Positions 8,511 to 17,178 of a stretch of 64,000 bases of DNA are shown here, one piece after another; within the stretch, counting starts at the first letter, position 1, and every line of letters begins with the position of its first letter. The notes beneath the pieces are model-generated. The model was not told where the DNA came from. It did no database searches and saw nothing but the letters and a program-made list of their open reading frames with translations. Both the position numbers and the translations under genes were made by a program. Source of the DNA: Nitratiruptor tergarcus DSM 16512 (lineage in GTDB: Bacteria > Campylobacterota > Campylobacteria > Campylobacterales > Nitratiruptoraceae); contig NZ_AP026671.1 of NCBI RefSeq assembly GCF_027946175.1, forward strand, positions 1,736,001 to 1,800,000. Reading direction: 5' to 3'.

Positions 8511-10262
8511 ATGCAACTACGCTATTTTGGAAAAATCACATGGGCCCTACTATTTTCACTTCTCTGTGGTATCTTCTACTATCTTTCAACACCTCATATA
8601 CAAAAAAGTTTGCTCAATCAACAAAAGGCTATCTTGTTGCCTTATGTTACAAATGCAAAATCGAAACAAAAGTTTATCTTCGATATCTCTTTTTTCTCTC
8701 TCAACCCATTACAAAAAATTGATATCATACCAGATGACTGCGTTGAAAATTTCACAATTAATAAAAAATCAATTTTTATCAAAAATATCGAAGGAAAATG
8801 TGACTGGAAAAGGGGTTTTTCTCTCGATATAACCAAATACATCCATCCAGGAATAAATCATATACAATTAGTAATAAAAAATAGAAATGGAAAAAGTGGC
8901 CTCTATCTCCATTTTCATTCTCCTATCTCCACTGTTTTTCATTTGCTGTTTTCTCTTTCACTCCTTCTACTACTCTTTTTAGTATCGAATAGATTTTTTT
9001 CGAAAAAGCTCTCTTTTTTCATTGTTGCAGGCATTGCTTTGTGCATGATATATCTTTCTTATACTCCTTATTATGTGAGAACCTACGATGTCATCACTCA
9101 TACTGGGCATTTGGACTATATCAAGATGATAGCAGATCATTTCACATTTCCAAATCCGACGAAAGGCTGGGAGTATCATCAGCCACCTCTTTATTACATT
9201 CTCGCAGCGATTGTCTACAAAATATCGCTTCTGCTCTATATCAATCCATACATTAGTTTACAATGGCTATCTTTACTCTTTTTTACAATTTTCATCATCT
9301 TTTCAATAAGAAGTTTGCAACTTGTTATAAAAAAAGAATTTTTACTATCTCTTTCATCTTTGTTACTCATTTTTTGGCCCTCTGGTATCATCCACTCCAT
9401 TCGAATAGGAAACGATGTTTTGACATATGCATTGACTGCAATCGGATTTTATTACACTCTTCTTTGGTGGCAGCATAAAAGAGATATAAAACCTGCTCTT
9501 CTTTTTTCAGCATTAGCACTCATCACAAAAGCAAGTGGAATAATTCTTTTCATAATTATAGGTGTTTTAATCATCATAGAGGCATTGAAGCAAAAAAACA
9601 AGAAATATTTTATCAAAATGGCGGCATTAGCGTTTTTATTCTTTTTAGTCGGATTTGTTATCAATTTTGCAGACAATATATATTATGCATTACAAAGCAC
9701 CTCTTCTGATTGGCTCGTGAGCAATGTGGTGAACACGTTGAACAAAAAACTCTATGTAGCTAATACTCTAGGAAACTATTTTTATTTCGATATGAAAAAA
9801 TATCTTCTTTTTCCCTATATAGATGCTTGGCACGATTTGTATGGAAGGCAATATTTTTGGAACTATTTTTTAAAAAGTGCTTTGTTTGCAGAATTTTTCT
9901 TCAACGACGCATATCACCAAAATATAGCATATATTCTCTCTTTTTTAAGTCTTATTCTCTATGTAAGTATTTTGATAGGGGTATTTACCATTTATAAAGA
10001 GGAGTTGCAAGAAGCAGCTCCTTTTTTACTCTTTTTTATTTTATATATTTTGATTCTTCTTGCCTATCGGATAAAGATTCCGGTTGCTTGTAATACAGAT
10101 TTTAGATACGTCTATCCCTTACTTATACCCATGGTCTATTTCTATGCAAAATTGTATGAAAAACTTAGATCCACACCATTTATATTATTGCAATATTCCG
10201 TTGTTTTGGAAGCCATCCTTTTTTCGTTTCTCTCCTTTCTTTTTTTCATTAAACCAGCATGA
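8511..10262 (+). CDS. GT39/PMT-like integral membrane glycosyltransferase
   Basis: This 583-residue protein has roughly ten to twelve membrane segments. The loop after the second membrane segment holds YDVITHTGHLDYIKMI and WEYHQPPLYY, the conserved pattern of PMT/ArnT-type enzymes (acidic residue in the first loop, then QPPLYY). Such enzymes transfer sugars from polyprenyl-phosphate donors on the outer face of the inner membrane. ATG 8511 has AGAAGGAA just upstream. A possible -10 box TACAAT is at 8407-8412. It has no glycosylation partners nearby and lies between a dead transposase and a dead RNase Y gene, so it may have arrived by transfer. The acceptor is unknown. Confidence 0.75.
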   Translation: MQLRYFGKITWALLFSLLCGIFYYLSTPHIQKSLLNQQKAILLPYVTNAKSKQKFIFDISFFSLNPLQKIDIIPDDCVENFTINKKSIFIKNIEGKCDWKRGFSLDITKYIHPGINHIQLVIKNRNGKSGLYLHFHSPISTVFHLLFSLSLLLLLFLVSNRFFSKKLSFFIVAGIALCMIYLSYTPYYVRTYDVITHTGHLDYIKMIADHFTFPNPTKGWEYHQPPLYYILAAIVYKISLLLYINPYISLQWLSLLFFTIFIIFSIRSLQLVIKKEFLLSLSSLLLIFWPSGIIHSIRIGNDVLTYALTAIGFYYTLLWWQHKRDIKPALLFSALALITKASGIILFIIIGVLIIIEALKQKNKKYFIKMAALAFLFFLVGFVINFADNIYYALQSTSSDWLVSNVVNTLNKKLYVANTLGNYFYFDMKKYLLFPYIDAWHDLYGRQYFWNYFLKSALFAEFFFNDAYHQNIAYILSFLSLILYVSILIGVFTIYKEELQEAAPFLLFFILYILILLAYRIKIPVACNTDFRYVYPLLIPMVYFYAKLYEKLRSTPFILLQYSVVLEAILFSFLSFLFFIKPA

Positions 10263-10960
10263 TCAGCGAGTAAACTCAATTGCTCTTTGCTCCCTGATAA
10301 GATTTACTTTTACTTCTCCTGGATATTGCATACTCGCTTCAATATCTTTTGCTAATAGAATAACTTTGTTATCTGTGACAAATCCTGCATTAGCAAGTAC
10401 GCGCATTTCTCTACCAGTATGGATTGTATAGGCCTTTTTCATAGATGGTTTACTCAAAGCTATATCTTCAATAGCTTGTGCTCTTTTCAAAAAAGCATCC
10501 AAAAACACTCTTCTTGCTCCAGGTCTTGCTGCACTGAGTGTATCGGCAGTATATACTGCTGTAGCTTCTGCGATTCATGGCTCTTCATAGCTATGGTGAG
10601 CATAGATTGCATTGATAACAACATCTGGTTCTTTATACCATTTACTTGCTACTTGCTATAAGATCTACATGGCTACCACTATATTCATGCGTGAGTACTT
10701 TACCTATATCATGCAAAAGTCCAGCTCTTTTAGTTACTACTTCATTGCCACCTATCATTGCGGTAAGATTCCTGTAAAATGAGTAACTTCCAGTGAGTGG
10801 CCTAAAGCATTTACCCATAACTGGCCCAAATTTAAGATGATCTATTAATTTAATCAATTCCAGATAGACTTGACACTTGTCCAATACCTAAATCAATAAC
10901 AATGTTCTCTCCCTTTTCAAGAAGCTGGGATACATCCTAAGACTTTTCGAAGGAGTGTTA
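10263..10960 (-). pseudogene. rny: Ribonuclease Y C-terminal half, decayed
   Basis: Read on the minus strand from about 10960, successive frames give DVSQLLEKGENIVIDLGIGQ, then GQLWVNALGHSLEVTHFTG, then KRAGLLHDIGKVLTHEYSGS (the HD motif), then KWYKEPDVVINAIYAHHSYE, a stop, TADTLSAARPGARRVFLDAF and the C-terminal tail ending in YPGEVKVNLIREQRAIEF. These match RNase Y in the correct order but need at least three frameshifts and one in-frame stop. The membrane anchor, coiled coil and KH domain are missing. RNase Y is the main mRNA-decay endonuclease of many Campylobacterota, so an intact copy should exist elsewhere; this is a dead duplicate or the remains of a replacement. Confidence 0.85.
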
Positions 10961-10983
10961 GTCATCCAGCGAACAAGGTTTTT

Positions 10984-11019
10984 TAAAAAGCTTCCAGCAG
11001 CGTTACGTAACTGCTGCTC
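10984..11019 (-). terminator. Possible terminator of the amrS pair
   Basis: On the minus strand CAGCAG, a TTACGTAACG centre and CTGCTG fold into a hairpin followed by GAAGCTTTTT. It lies about 70 bases beyond the stop of the downstream amrS gene. The surrounding 10961-11086 holds no ORF I can support. Confidence 0.4.
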
Positions 11020-11086
11020 GAGATAGAGCATGCCAAACAGAAAGAGTTCAAGCCTACAAAACGCTTCTATGAAAGCTTGATTTGCT

Positions 11087-12109
11087 CTATTTCCAAACTC
11101 CTGGGATGAATGTATGACATTTGGGGCATCTACCATCTTGCAGATGGTTTACCACTTTTTCACCAAGATATCCGGCGCGCTCAATCACTTTATAGCCACA
11201 TGCTGGACAGTATGTGGCGGTAAACTCAGGGGCATTGAAGTTACCTACATAGACAAATTTGAGCCCTTCATCTTTTCCTATCTTATAGGCTTTGAGTAGG
11301 GTATCTGGAGGAGTTGGATTTGTATCAAGCATCTTATAAGTTGGATAAAAGCCGCTCACATGCCAAGGAATGGCTGTATCGATGGAAGCGATGAAATTAG
11401 CAATTTGGCGCATCTCCTCTTCGCTGTCATTTTTGCCGGGGATAAAAAGGGTAGTAATTTCGATCCAAAATCCTTTTTTGTAAGCGTATTTGATAGCTTC
11501 CAAAACCGGTTTGAGTCTTGCACCGCACAGCTCTTTATAAAACTCATCTATAAATGCTTTGAGATCAATATTCATCCCATCGATCACATCGGCTAGTTTA
11601 TCCAATGCTTTGTGGGTTTCGTATCCACTAGTGACATAGATATTTTTAAGCCCCGCTTCTTTAGCTAGTTTTGCTGTATCGTAGGTGTATTCAAACCAGA
11701 CAATCGGCTCGTTGTAGGTATAAGCGATCGCTTTACACCCATACTGCAAGGCTAGGTCTACTGCCAGTTTTGGAGGTAGATCTTTTCCAAAAATTTTATG
11801 CTCATGCTCTTGCGGAAATTGGCTGATCTCAAAATTTTGACAAAAGCTGCAGCTAAGATTACACCCAACTGTTCCAAAGCTAAAGACTTGAGAGCCAGGT
11901 AAGAAGTGGTACATGGGCTTCTTTTCTACAGGATCAACATTCATCGCTGCTGCTTTTCCATAAACGAGCAGTTTTAACTCCCCGTTTTCAACCTTTCGTA
12001 CACCGCATATTCCATATTCACCCTCATCGAGCTTGCATGCATGAGCACACGCTTCACACATGATTTTACCACTGGGTAGTTTTTTACTCAGCCACGCTTT
12101 TGCGCTCAT
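11087..12109 (-). CDS. amrS: AmmeMemoRadiSam-system radical SAM enzyme, copy 1
   Basis: This is a 340-residue radical SAM protein. The cluster-binding CxxxCxxC is GCNLSCSFCQN (Cys 83, 87, 90); an N-terminal Cys cluster (Cys 18, 21, 25, 35) and a C-terminal zinc ribbon (CPAC...CPKC) flank the barrel, as in AmrS proteins. YNEPIV and DGMNIDLK are family-typical. I chose ATG 12109, which overlaps the upstream stop as ATGA and has GGAG in front; a GTG at 12115 is possible. AmrS works with a Memo-like AmrB and an AMMECR1-like AmrA, neither of which is nearby. The substrate is not established. Confidence 0.85.
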   Translation of the reverse strand: MSAKAWLSKKLPSGKIMCEACAHACKLDEGEYGICGVRKVENGELKLLVYGKAAAMNVDPVEKKPMYHFLPGSQVFSFGTVGCNLSCSFCQNFEISQFPQEHEHKIFGKDLPPKLAVDLALQYGCKAIAYTYNEPIVWFEYTYDTAKLAKEAGLKNIYVTSGYETHKALDKLADVIDGMNIDLKAFIDEFYKELCGARLKPVLEAIKYAYKKGFWIEITTLFIPGKNDSEEEMRQIANFIASIDTAIPWHVSGFYPTYKMLDTNPTPPDTLLKAYKIGKDEGLKFVYVGNFNAPEFTATYCPACGYKVIERAGYLGEKVVNHLQDGRCPKCHTFIPGVWK

Positions 12110-13128
12110 TGCCACACTCCTGCTATGACTTTACCACATTTTGGACATTTGCCATCTATGAGATGATTTTTTACCTGCTCGCCAAGATATCCAGCCCGCT
12201 CAATTACTTTAAATCCACATTTTGGGCAGTATGTTGATTCTCTATCAGCATCGGGATAATTACCGATATAGATATACTTCAGACCTTCAGCTTTTCCAAT
12301 TTCGTATGCTCTTTTAAGCGTTTCATAAGGAGTGACAGGGCGATCGAGCATTCTGTAATCTGGATGAAAACGACTTATATGCCATGGCATATCTTTGCTC
12401 AAATTTGCTTGGAATCTAGCGATATCTCTCAACTCCTCATCACTATCGTTGATACCAGGGATGATAAGTGTAGTTGTCTCAATCCAGATACCTTTTGAGT
12501 GAGCATATTCTATAGCTTGTAGTACTGGTTTAAGACGTGCACAGCTGATTTTTTGATAGCTTTCATCTTTGAAAAACTTGATATCGATATTCATTCCATC
12601 CAAAAAGGGTGAAAGTTCATCTATCGCTTTTCTTGTCTCAAAGCCACTTGTTACGTAGACATTTTTGAGTCCTGCTTCATGGGCTAGTTTGGCTGTATCG
12701 TAAGTATATTCAAAATATACAATTGGCTCATTATAGGTATAAGCCACAGATTTACATCCATACTCTTTGGCAAGCTTTACGATAGTCTCCGGCATCATTT
12801 CTTGACCAAAAACTTTGTAGCCGTTGGTTTGAGGATATTGACTAATCTCCCAGTTTTGGCAAAACTGGCAGCAAAAGTTGCACCCAACCGTTCCGATGCT
12901 AAAGATAGTAGAACCTGGCAAAAAGTGAAACATCGGCTTTTTTTCGATTGGATCGATATGGGCTGCAGCTGCTAATCCATATACAGTAGATTTGAGTTTT
13001 CCATTTTCATTGACACGTACGCCACATTTGCCAAACTCTCCGGGCTCTAATTTACAAGCATGGGCACACGCTTGGCACAAAACTTTACCATTTTTAAGCT
13101 CTTTGGAGAGCCATGCATCTGCTACCAT
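12106..13128 (-). CDS. amrS: AmmeMemoRadiSam-system radical SAM enzyme, copy 2
   Basis: This is a 340-residue paralogue of the next gene and colinear with it from end to end, including the CxxxCxxC at Cys 83, 87, 90 (with an extra Cys at 86), the N-terminal Cys cluster and the C-terminal CPKC pairs. It starts at ATG after AGGAGAGAAAC and overlaps the second copy by four bases, so both are made from one message. The copies have diverged strongly in loops (for example KVFGQEMMPE against KIFGKDLPPK) while every metal ligand is kept, which argues for two active enzymes with different partners or substrates rather than a fresh duplication. Confidence 0.85.
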   Translation of the reverse strand: MVADAWLSKELKNGKVLCQACAHACKLEPGEFGKCGVRVNENGKLKSTVYGLAAAAHIDPIEKKPMFHFLPGSTIFSIGTVGCNFCCQFCQNWEISQYPQTNGYKVFGQEMMPETIVKLAKEYGCKSVAYTYNEPIVYFEYTYDTAKLAHEAGLKNVYVTSGFETRKAIDELSPFLDGMNIDIKFFKDESYQKISCARLKPVLQAIEYAHSKGIWIETTTLIIPGINDSDEELRDIARFQANLSKDMPWHISRFHPDYRMLDRPVTPYETLKRAYEIGKAEGLKYIYIGNYPDADRESTYCPKCGFKVIERAGYLGEQVKNHLIDGKCPKCGKVIAGVWQ

Positions 13129-13198
13129 TGTTTCTCTCCTTATTTTTTTTCATAATAGCATATTTTTAAGCAGATACAAGGAACAAAAGTAGCAAAAA

Positions 13199-13771
13199 TT
13201 AAGGCTCAATTTTTTTGTTGCACAAACGATATTCTCGACCAACTCGTGCAACGAGATCAAGTTCAAAGTTGTAGTTTGGATCAAAATAGTTATCAGCAAT
13301 ATAGTATTTCTTGATCTCTACTATCAAAGGAATGGTTTTGCTTCCACTCAGGTCTACTACTTGATTGAGTTCACAAAAAAAAGCGCTTGGGCTATCAGTT
13401 ATGATAGGAGGAAAATCTTCTACTATTCTTTTTGTTGCAATACCAAAAGCTTCTGCTTCGCTCACCTCTTCTGGGAGGCTCTCACTTGAGGCGTGCATTT
13501 GTGTAATTTGATCTGGAGTTACTGAGCAGATAGTACATTTTTTGGTTTGTAAAATATTTTTGAGGGTATCCTTTTGTGTTCCATCTTTTTTGTGTCCTAT
13601 TGAGACGATAAGAGTAGGAGGGTTAGAAGATAGTGCCATAAAATAACTAAATGGAGCGATATTGAGTGTTTTGCCTTCAGTTACTATCCATGCAATTGGG
13701 CGAGGAATTATGGAGCGACTCATGATTTTATATCGATATTTGAGCTCTAATGGTGAAAAGTCGATTATCAT
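13199..13771 (-). CDS. Flavin reductase-like FMN-binding split-barrel protein
   Basis: This is a 190-residue protein. The N-terminal half has SRSIIPRPIAWIVT and NIAPFSYFMALSSNPPTL, the FMN-contacting segments of the flavin reductase-like family (NADH:flavin oxidoreductases and related proteins). It would be cytoplasmic. It overlaps the stop of the upstream 105-residue protein gene by four bases and appears to be the last gene of a minus-strand operon starting near 15745. Whether it reduces free flavin or serves a bound acceptor cannot be decided from sequence. Confidence 0.8.
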   Translation of the reverse strand: MIIDFSPLELKYRYKIMSRSIIPRPIAWIVTEGKTLNIAPFSYFMALSSNPPTLIVSIGHKKDGTQKDTLKNILQTKKCTICSVTPDQITQMHASSESLPEEVSEAEAFGIATKRIVEDFPPIITDSPSAFFCELNQVVDLSGSKTIPLIVEIKKYYIADNYFDPNYNFELDLVARVGREYRLCNKKIEP

Positions 13772-14085
13772 ATGATCCTCTCAATCTCTTCTTTTGTATT
13801 TTCAAGTATCATGCAAGTTTCTAAGAGTATTGCATAGTGTCTGTTGCTTGGTGTAAGGAATCTTTTGGCCTCTTCATAACTGTTCCAAAGCTCCTCCACA
13901 TCATCAAACTCGCCCATTTTCAAAGCTTGCAAAGATTTAGCAGCACTTAAAAAACCTTCGATAATTGGAGTGCTTTCATCTTCGCACTCTTCAATTATGC
14001 TTTGTGCTAGTTCAATTGCCTCTTTAAAGTTTTTTTCGTTGATGGTATCCATATAGTAAAACATATATCGCTCAAGATGTGCCAT
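13768..14085 (-). CDS. Small helical protein of unknown function
   Basis: This 105-residue protein is all-helical by composition and has no signal or membrane segment. Stretches such as NFKEAIELAQSIIEE and FDDVEELWNSYEEAKRFL recall helical-hairpin (TPR or DUF309-like) folds, but the resemblance is only in pattern. It overlaps the flavin reductase start (ATGA) and follows PPK2 by ten bases, so it is co-translated with them. No function is assigned. Confidence 0.6.
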   Translation of the reverse strand: MAHLERYMFYYMDTINEKNFKEAIELAQSIIEECEDESTPIIEGFLSAAKSLQALKMGEFDDVEELWNSYEEAKRFLTPSNRHYAILLETCMILENTKEEIERII

Positions 14086-14095
14086 TATTACCTCC

Positions 14096-14854
14096 TTATG
14101 GTGCTATAAGTCCTTTTTCATAGCAGGCTTTATCAAATTCACATACAATATTAGGATCGTATACCAATAGTTTCTCATCTTTTTTCTTATAATTTACTTT
14201 AGAGAGGAAATGTTTTATACAATTGATACGTGCTACTTTTTTATCATCTGCTTTGACGACATACCATGGAGCAAAGGCAAAGTGTGTACGTGCAAATATC
14301 TCATCGCGGGCAAGGGAATACTCTTTCCAAAGCTTTTGTGCCTGCATATCAATGGGGCTGAGCTTCCACTGCTTGAGGGGATCTTTTTTACGCTCCTCAA
14401 GACGCCTCTTTTGCTCCTCTTTGGTGATATCAAGATAGTACTTGGTAAATATCATCCCATCGTGCACAAGAAGATGCTCGAAGTTTGGAACCTCTTGCAT
14501 AAAGCGCTCATACTCCTCTTTTGTACAAAATCCCATTACCTTTTCTACGCCGGCTCTATTGTACCAGCTACGATTGAAAAAGACCATCTCACCACCATGA
14601 GGAAGATGAGGGACATAGCGCTGAAAATACCAGCTCTTTTTATCAATATCACTAGGTTTTCCAAGAGCTACTACACGGGTTTCTCTGGGACTGAGGTGCT
14701 CAACAAAACGTTTAATAGTTCCATCTTTTCCAGCAGCATCCCTTCCTTCAAAGATTGTGCAGACTTTCAAGTCATTTTCTATAACTTCTCGTTGGAATTT
14801 TACCAGTTCTATTTGAAGATAGTAGAGCTCTTTTTTGTACTCTTTTTTGTCCAT
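14096..14854 (-). CDS. ppk2: Polyphosphate kinase 2 family protein, short form
   Basis: This is a 252-residue PPK2. Walker A GRDAAGKDG is at residues 37-45, the second signature reads FFNRSWYNR (93-100) with Asn where the other PPK2 of this window has Asp, and RTHFAFAPWYVV is near the C terminus. Length and motifs are those of single-domain PPK2 enzymes that phosphorylate nucleotides with polyphosphate or run in reverse. It is second in an apparent operon, nine bases after the outer-membrane-like protein gene. Having two different PPK2 genes suggests separate AMP/ADP or synthesis/use roles, which is inference. Confidence 0.9.
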   Translation of the reverse strand: MDKKEYKKELYYLQIELVKFQREVIENDLKVCTIFEGRDAAGKDGTIKRFVEHLSPRETRVVALGKPSDIDKKSWYFQRYVPHLPHGGEMVFFNRSWYNRAGVEKVMGFCTKEEYERFMQEVPNFEHLLVHDGMIFTKYYLDITKEEQKRRLEERKKDPLKQWKLSPIDMQAQKLWKEYSLARDEIFARTHFAFAPWYVVKADDKKVARINCIKHFLSKVNYKKKDEKLLVYDPNIVCEFDKACYEKGLIAP

Positions 14855-14863
14855 GATAATCCT

Positions 14864-15745
14864 TTAAAAACGATATGTTGCACCAATTGTAAAATCAGCA
14901 CTGCCGTAAAAAGGGGCAAGATTTTCAGTAAAAAATATTTTTGTATGTTTATTGAGACTGTATGCTACATTCACTACATTTGACCAAGAGTCGAGTGAAA
15001 TGTGGCGTGATTTGAAAGCTGAAGAGATGGTACGCCACTCAAAAAGCCAGTTTTTGTATGCATATCCTACATAACCACTCACTAACCATTTACGAGAAGT
15101 TCCATATTCAAAGAGGTGGATTTTTCCTAGTCGCATACAAGAGATATTCCATAGCCAATTATTCTTTTGTAGTGCTAATCCCACCATATAATCAGCTTTT
15201 GCGGATCCAAATCCATCCTTTTTCTTTGCAAGGGGAATTTTCCATCCGCCAAAAATGGCACTTTTTGCACCGAAAGGATGGAATGCGAGGGAGTGTTTAT
15301 ACTCTATTTGCAGATTGGATAGCGAAGTAAAAGAGTTATCCTTGCGAAATTGCGAGCCAATATGGTAGTGAACTTCATTTTCTCCATAGAGATTATGTAC
15401 AGCTCCATTGAGTAGACCAGTAGCATCATGAAACCAATCGAGTGCTCCATCCATAAATCCACCATAAACACGGTGTATTCCTCCTATAATGCGTAAGGAG
15501 GAGTTATTGCTTAGAGGAACTCTCACTACTCCTTGGAGTGTTGCTATCTCAAAATCGAGGAGATAGATATCTTCACTTTCATAGTTGTTTGCTTCATACC
15601 AACCAAGCGTTACCATTTTAGTATGAGAAGTATCTGTAGCAAATGGAGCGTAAAAAGCAAGGCGCAAAGGATGCTCTATGGTGGTAAAGAGAGGCTCAAA
15701 TGCGAAAAGCGGAAGTGTAAAGAGAAATACCAAAAATTTTTTCAT
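14864..15745 (-). CDS. Exported beta-barrel-like protein (DUF3187-type)
   Basis: This 293-residue protein has a signal peptide (MKKFLVFLFTLPLFAF) and ends in an aromatic residue (GATYRF), as outer-membrane barrels do. Alternating polar/hydrophobic strands run through the whole length. The segment FMDGALDWFHDATGLLNGA resembles the conserved part of DUF3187 proteins. Function is unknown. It is the first gene of the operon that continues with PPK2, a helical protein and a flavin reductase; I see no obvious functional link between them. Confidence 0.6.
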   Translation of the reverse strand: MKKFLVFLFTLPLFAFEPLFTTIEHPLRLAFYAPFATDTSHTKMVTLGWYEANNYESEDIYLLDFEIATLQGVVRVPLSNNSSLRIIGGIHRVYGGFMDGALDWFHDATGLLNGAVHNLYGENEVHYHIGSQFRKDNSFTSLSNLQIEYKHSLAFHPFGAKSAIFGGWKIPLAKKKDGFGSAKADYMVGLALQKNNWLWNISCMRLGKIHLFEYGTSRKWLVSGYVGYAYKNWLFEWRTISSAFKSRHISLDSWSNVVNVAYSLNKHTKIFFTENLAPFYGSADFTIGATYRF

Positions 15746-15789
15746 TTAAATGTTCCATTACTGTTTGAATAATTATAGCAATAAAATTT

Positions 15790-17160
15790 CTACTTTTTCA
15801 TGCGAAGTTTTTTGCGCAAAATTCTTCTTCGAATTTTTTGATAGCGTCTGTTTTCTAGCTCCACTTCAGCTTTTTCTATCTCCTCACCTATTTTTACTTC
15901 AAGTATCTCACTCTTTTTCATTGCTAAAATTTGCGATGGAAAGACACTTCTGTGTCCTGTAACCAAAAAGCTAATCACTGCACTGAGTGCTGCATAGTGT
16001 GCAATTTCAAGTCCAAAGAGCTCTACTGCCATGATGGTAGCTGCAATTGGAGCATTTGTAGCACCACTTAAGACACTCACAAAACCTAGTGCAGCAAAGA
16101 GAGTAATATGCTGGTAATCAAACCATGCGCCAAAAGCATGTCCACTTGTTGCTCCTATGTAAAATATCGGAGTAATAACACCTCCACTGCCCCCACCACT
16201 AAGAGTGAGAGAGGTGGTGAAGGCTTTAAGTAAAAAGGCATACCATGGCAAATCTTTAGCAAAATAGGGATCGGGATTGAGAGTATCTTTGATAGTATCC
16301 ATACCAAGACCAAGATACTGTGTGCCAAAGAGAAGTCCAATAAGTACTAAGAGTGAGCCTATGATAAATGTTTTGAGGTAGATATTAAGAGGTATCTTTT
16401 TGATAGTTTTGTGCATAAAGTTCATAGAAGTAACCACAATATCGCTTACAAGACCAAAGAAGAGTCCTGCACCTACTACTTTGAGTATGAGTGGGATATC
16501 AAGAGCTATGCTTTGGTAGTAGTGCATATCAAAATAGGTATACTCAATACCAAGAAACTGCGCTGTAGTAAAAGCAGCAAATCCGGCAATAAAAGAGGGA
16601 AGGAGTACATCATATAAAATGACGCCTATGATGAGAACCTCCACACCAAAAATAGCCCCTGCAATGGGGGTGCCAAAAACTGAAGCAAAGCCGGCACTAA
16701 TACCACATATTACTATTTTTTTACGATCTACATCATTAAAGCGCAAAAGATCACTGAGTCCCGAAGCACTTGCAGCACCTATTTGACCAGCTGGTCCCTC
16801 TTTTCCCACAGAGCCACCTGCAAAAATTGTCAAAACTGTTGCGATAAGTTTGATAGGGACTACTTTGAGATCAATTTTTCCATGCTTTTTGTGTACTGCT
16901 TCGATCACCTTTTCTGTGCCGTGACCTTCAGCAGAAGGGGCAAAGGTGCGAATCATCCATACAACAAGCATTAAAACAAATGGAAGAGTATAGTAGTAAG
17001 GAAAGGGAAGACTACTTTGGTGGTGCTCTGCAAATTGAATAATTTTGAGAAAGAGTGTAACAATTGAGCCAATAATTATCCCCACTATTGTTGAGAGAAT
17101 CATCCATTTTGTAACAGAAAGCAAAATTGCAGTTTGCTCTGTGAGATGTTTTTTTATCAT
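15790..17160 (-). CDS. ClC-family chloride channel/transporter
   Basis: This 456-residue membrane protein has about ten to twelve hydrophobic segments. GGSVGKEGPAGQIGA contains the GKEGP signature with the gating glutamate; GGGSGGVITP sits where GxFxP is expected; the N-terminal GSGIP motif is replaced by SAEGHGTEKV, as in many prokaryotic ClC homologues. The last 40 residues form a charged cytoplasmic tail (EEIEKAEVELENRR onward) with no CBS domains. The gene follows trkH by 18 bases. Paired Cl- and K+ systems suggest osmotic or membrane-potential control; whether it is a channel or a Cl-/H+ exchanger is open. Confidence 0.85.
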   Translation of the reverse strand: MIKKHLTEQTAILLSVTKWMILSTIVGIIIGSIVTLFLKIIQFAEHHQSSLPFPYYYTLPFVLMLVVWMIRTFAPSAEGHGTEKVIEAVHKKHGKIDLKVVPIKLIATVLTIFAGGSVGKEGPAGQIGAASASGLSDLLRFNDVDRKKIVICGISAGFASVFGTPIAGAIFGVEVLIIGVILYDVLLPSFIAGFAAFTTAQFLGIEYTYFDMHYYQSIALDIPLILKVVGAGLFFGLVSDIVVTSMNFMHKTIKKIPLNIYLKTFIIGSLLVLIGLLFGTQYLGLGMDTIKDTLNPDPYFAKDLPWYAFLLKAFTTSLTLSGGGSGGVITPIFYIGATSGHAFGAWFDYQHITLFAALGFVSVLSGATNAPIAATIMAVELFGLEIAHYAALSAVISFLVTGHRSVFPSQILAMKKSEILEVKIGEEIEKAEVELENRRYQKIRRRILRKKLRMKK

Positions 17161-17178
17161 AGTAGCTCCTCAAGCTTT

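Noticed and set aside
8432-8722. 96-codon plus-strand frame overlapping the glycosyltransferase start
   Set aside because: It lies out of frame over the real gene and matches no family; the glycosyltransferase frame has the ribosome site and the conserved motifs.
10888-11136. 82-codon minus-strand frame between the rny relic and amrS
   Set aside because: It overlaps the amrS 3' end out of frame and its remainder covers the relic's 5' part; no homology or ribosome site.
14210-14983. Open frame of 257 codons on the plus strand
   Set aside because: It lies entirely opposite the PPK2 gene and the end of the barrel-protein gene, has odd composition (many Cys, Phe, Ile) and no ribosome site; it is an antisense shadow.
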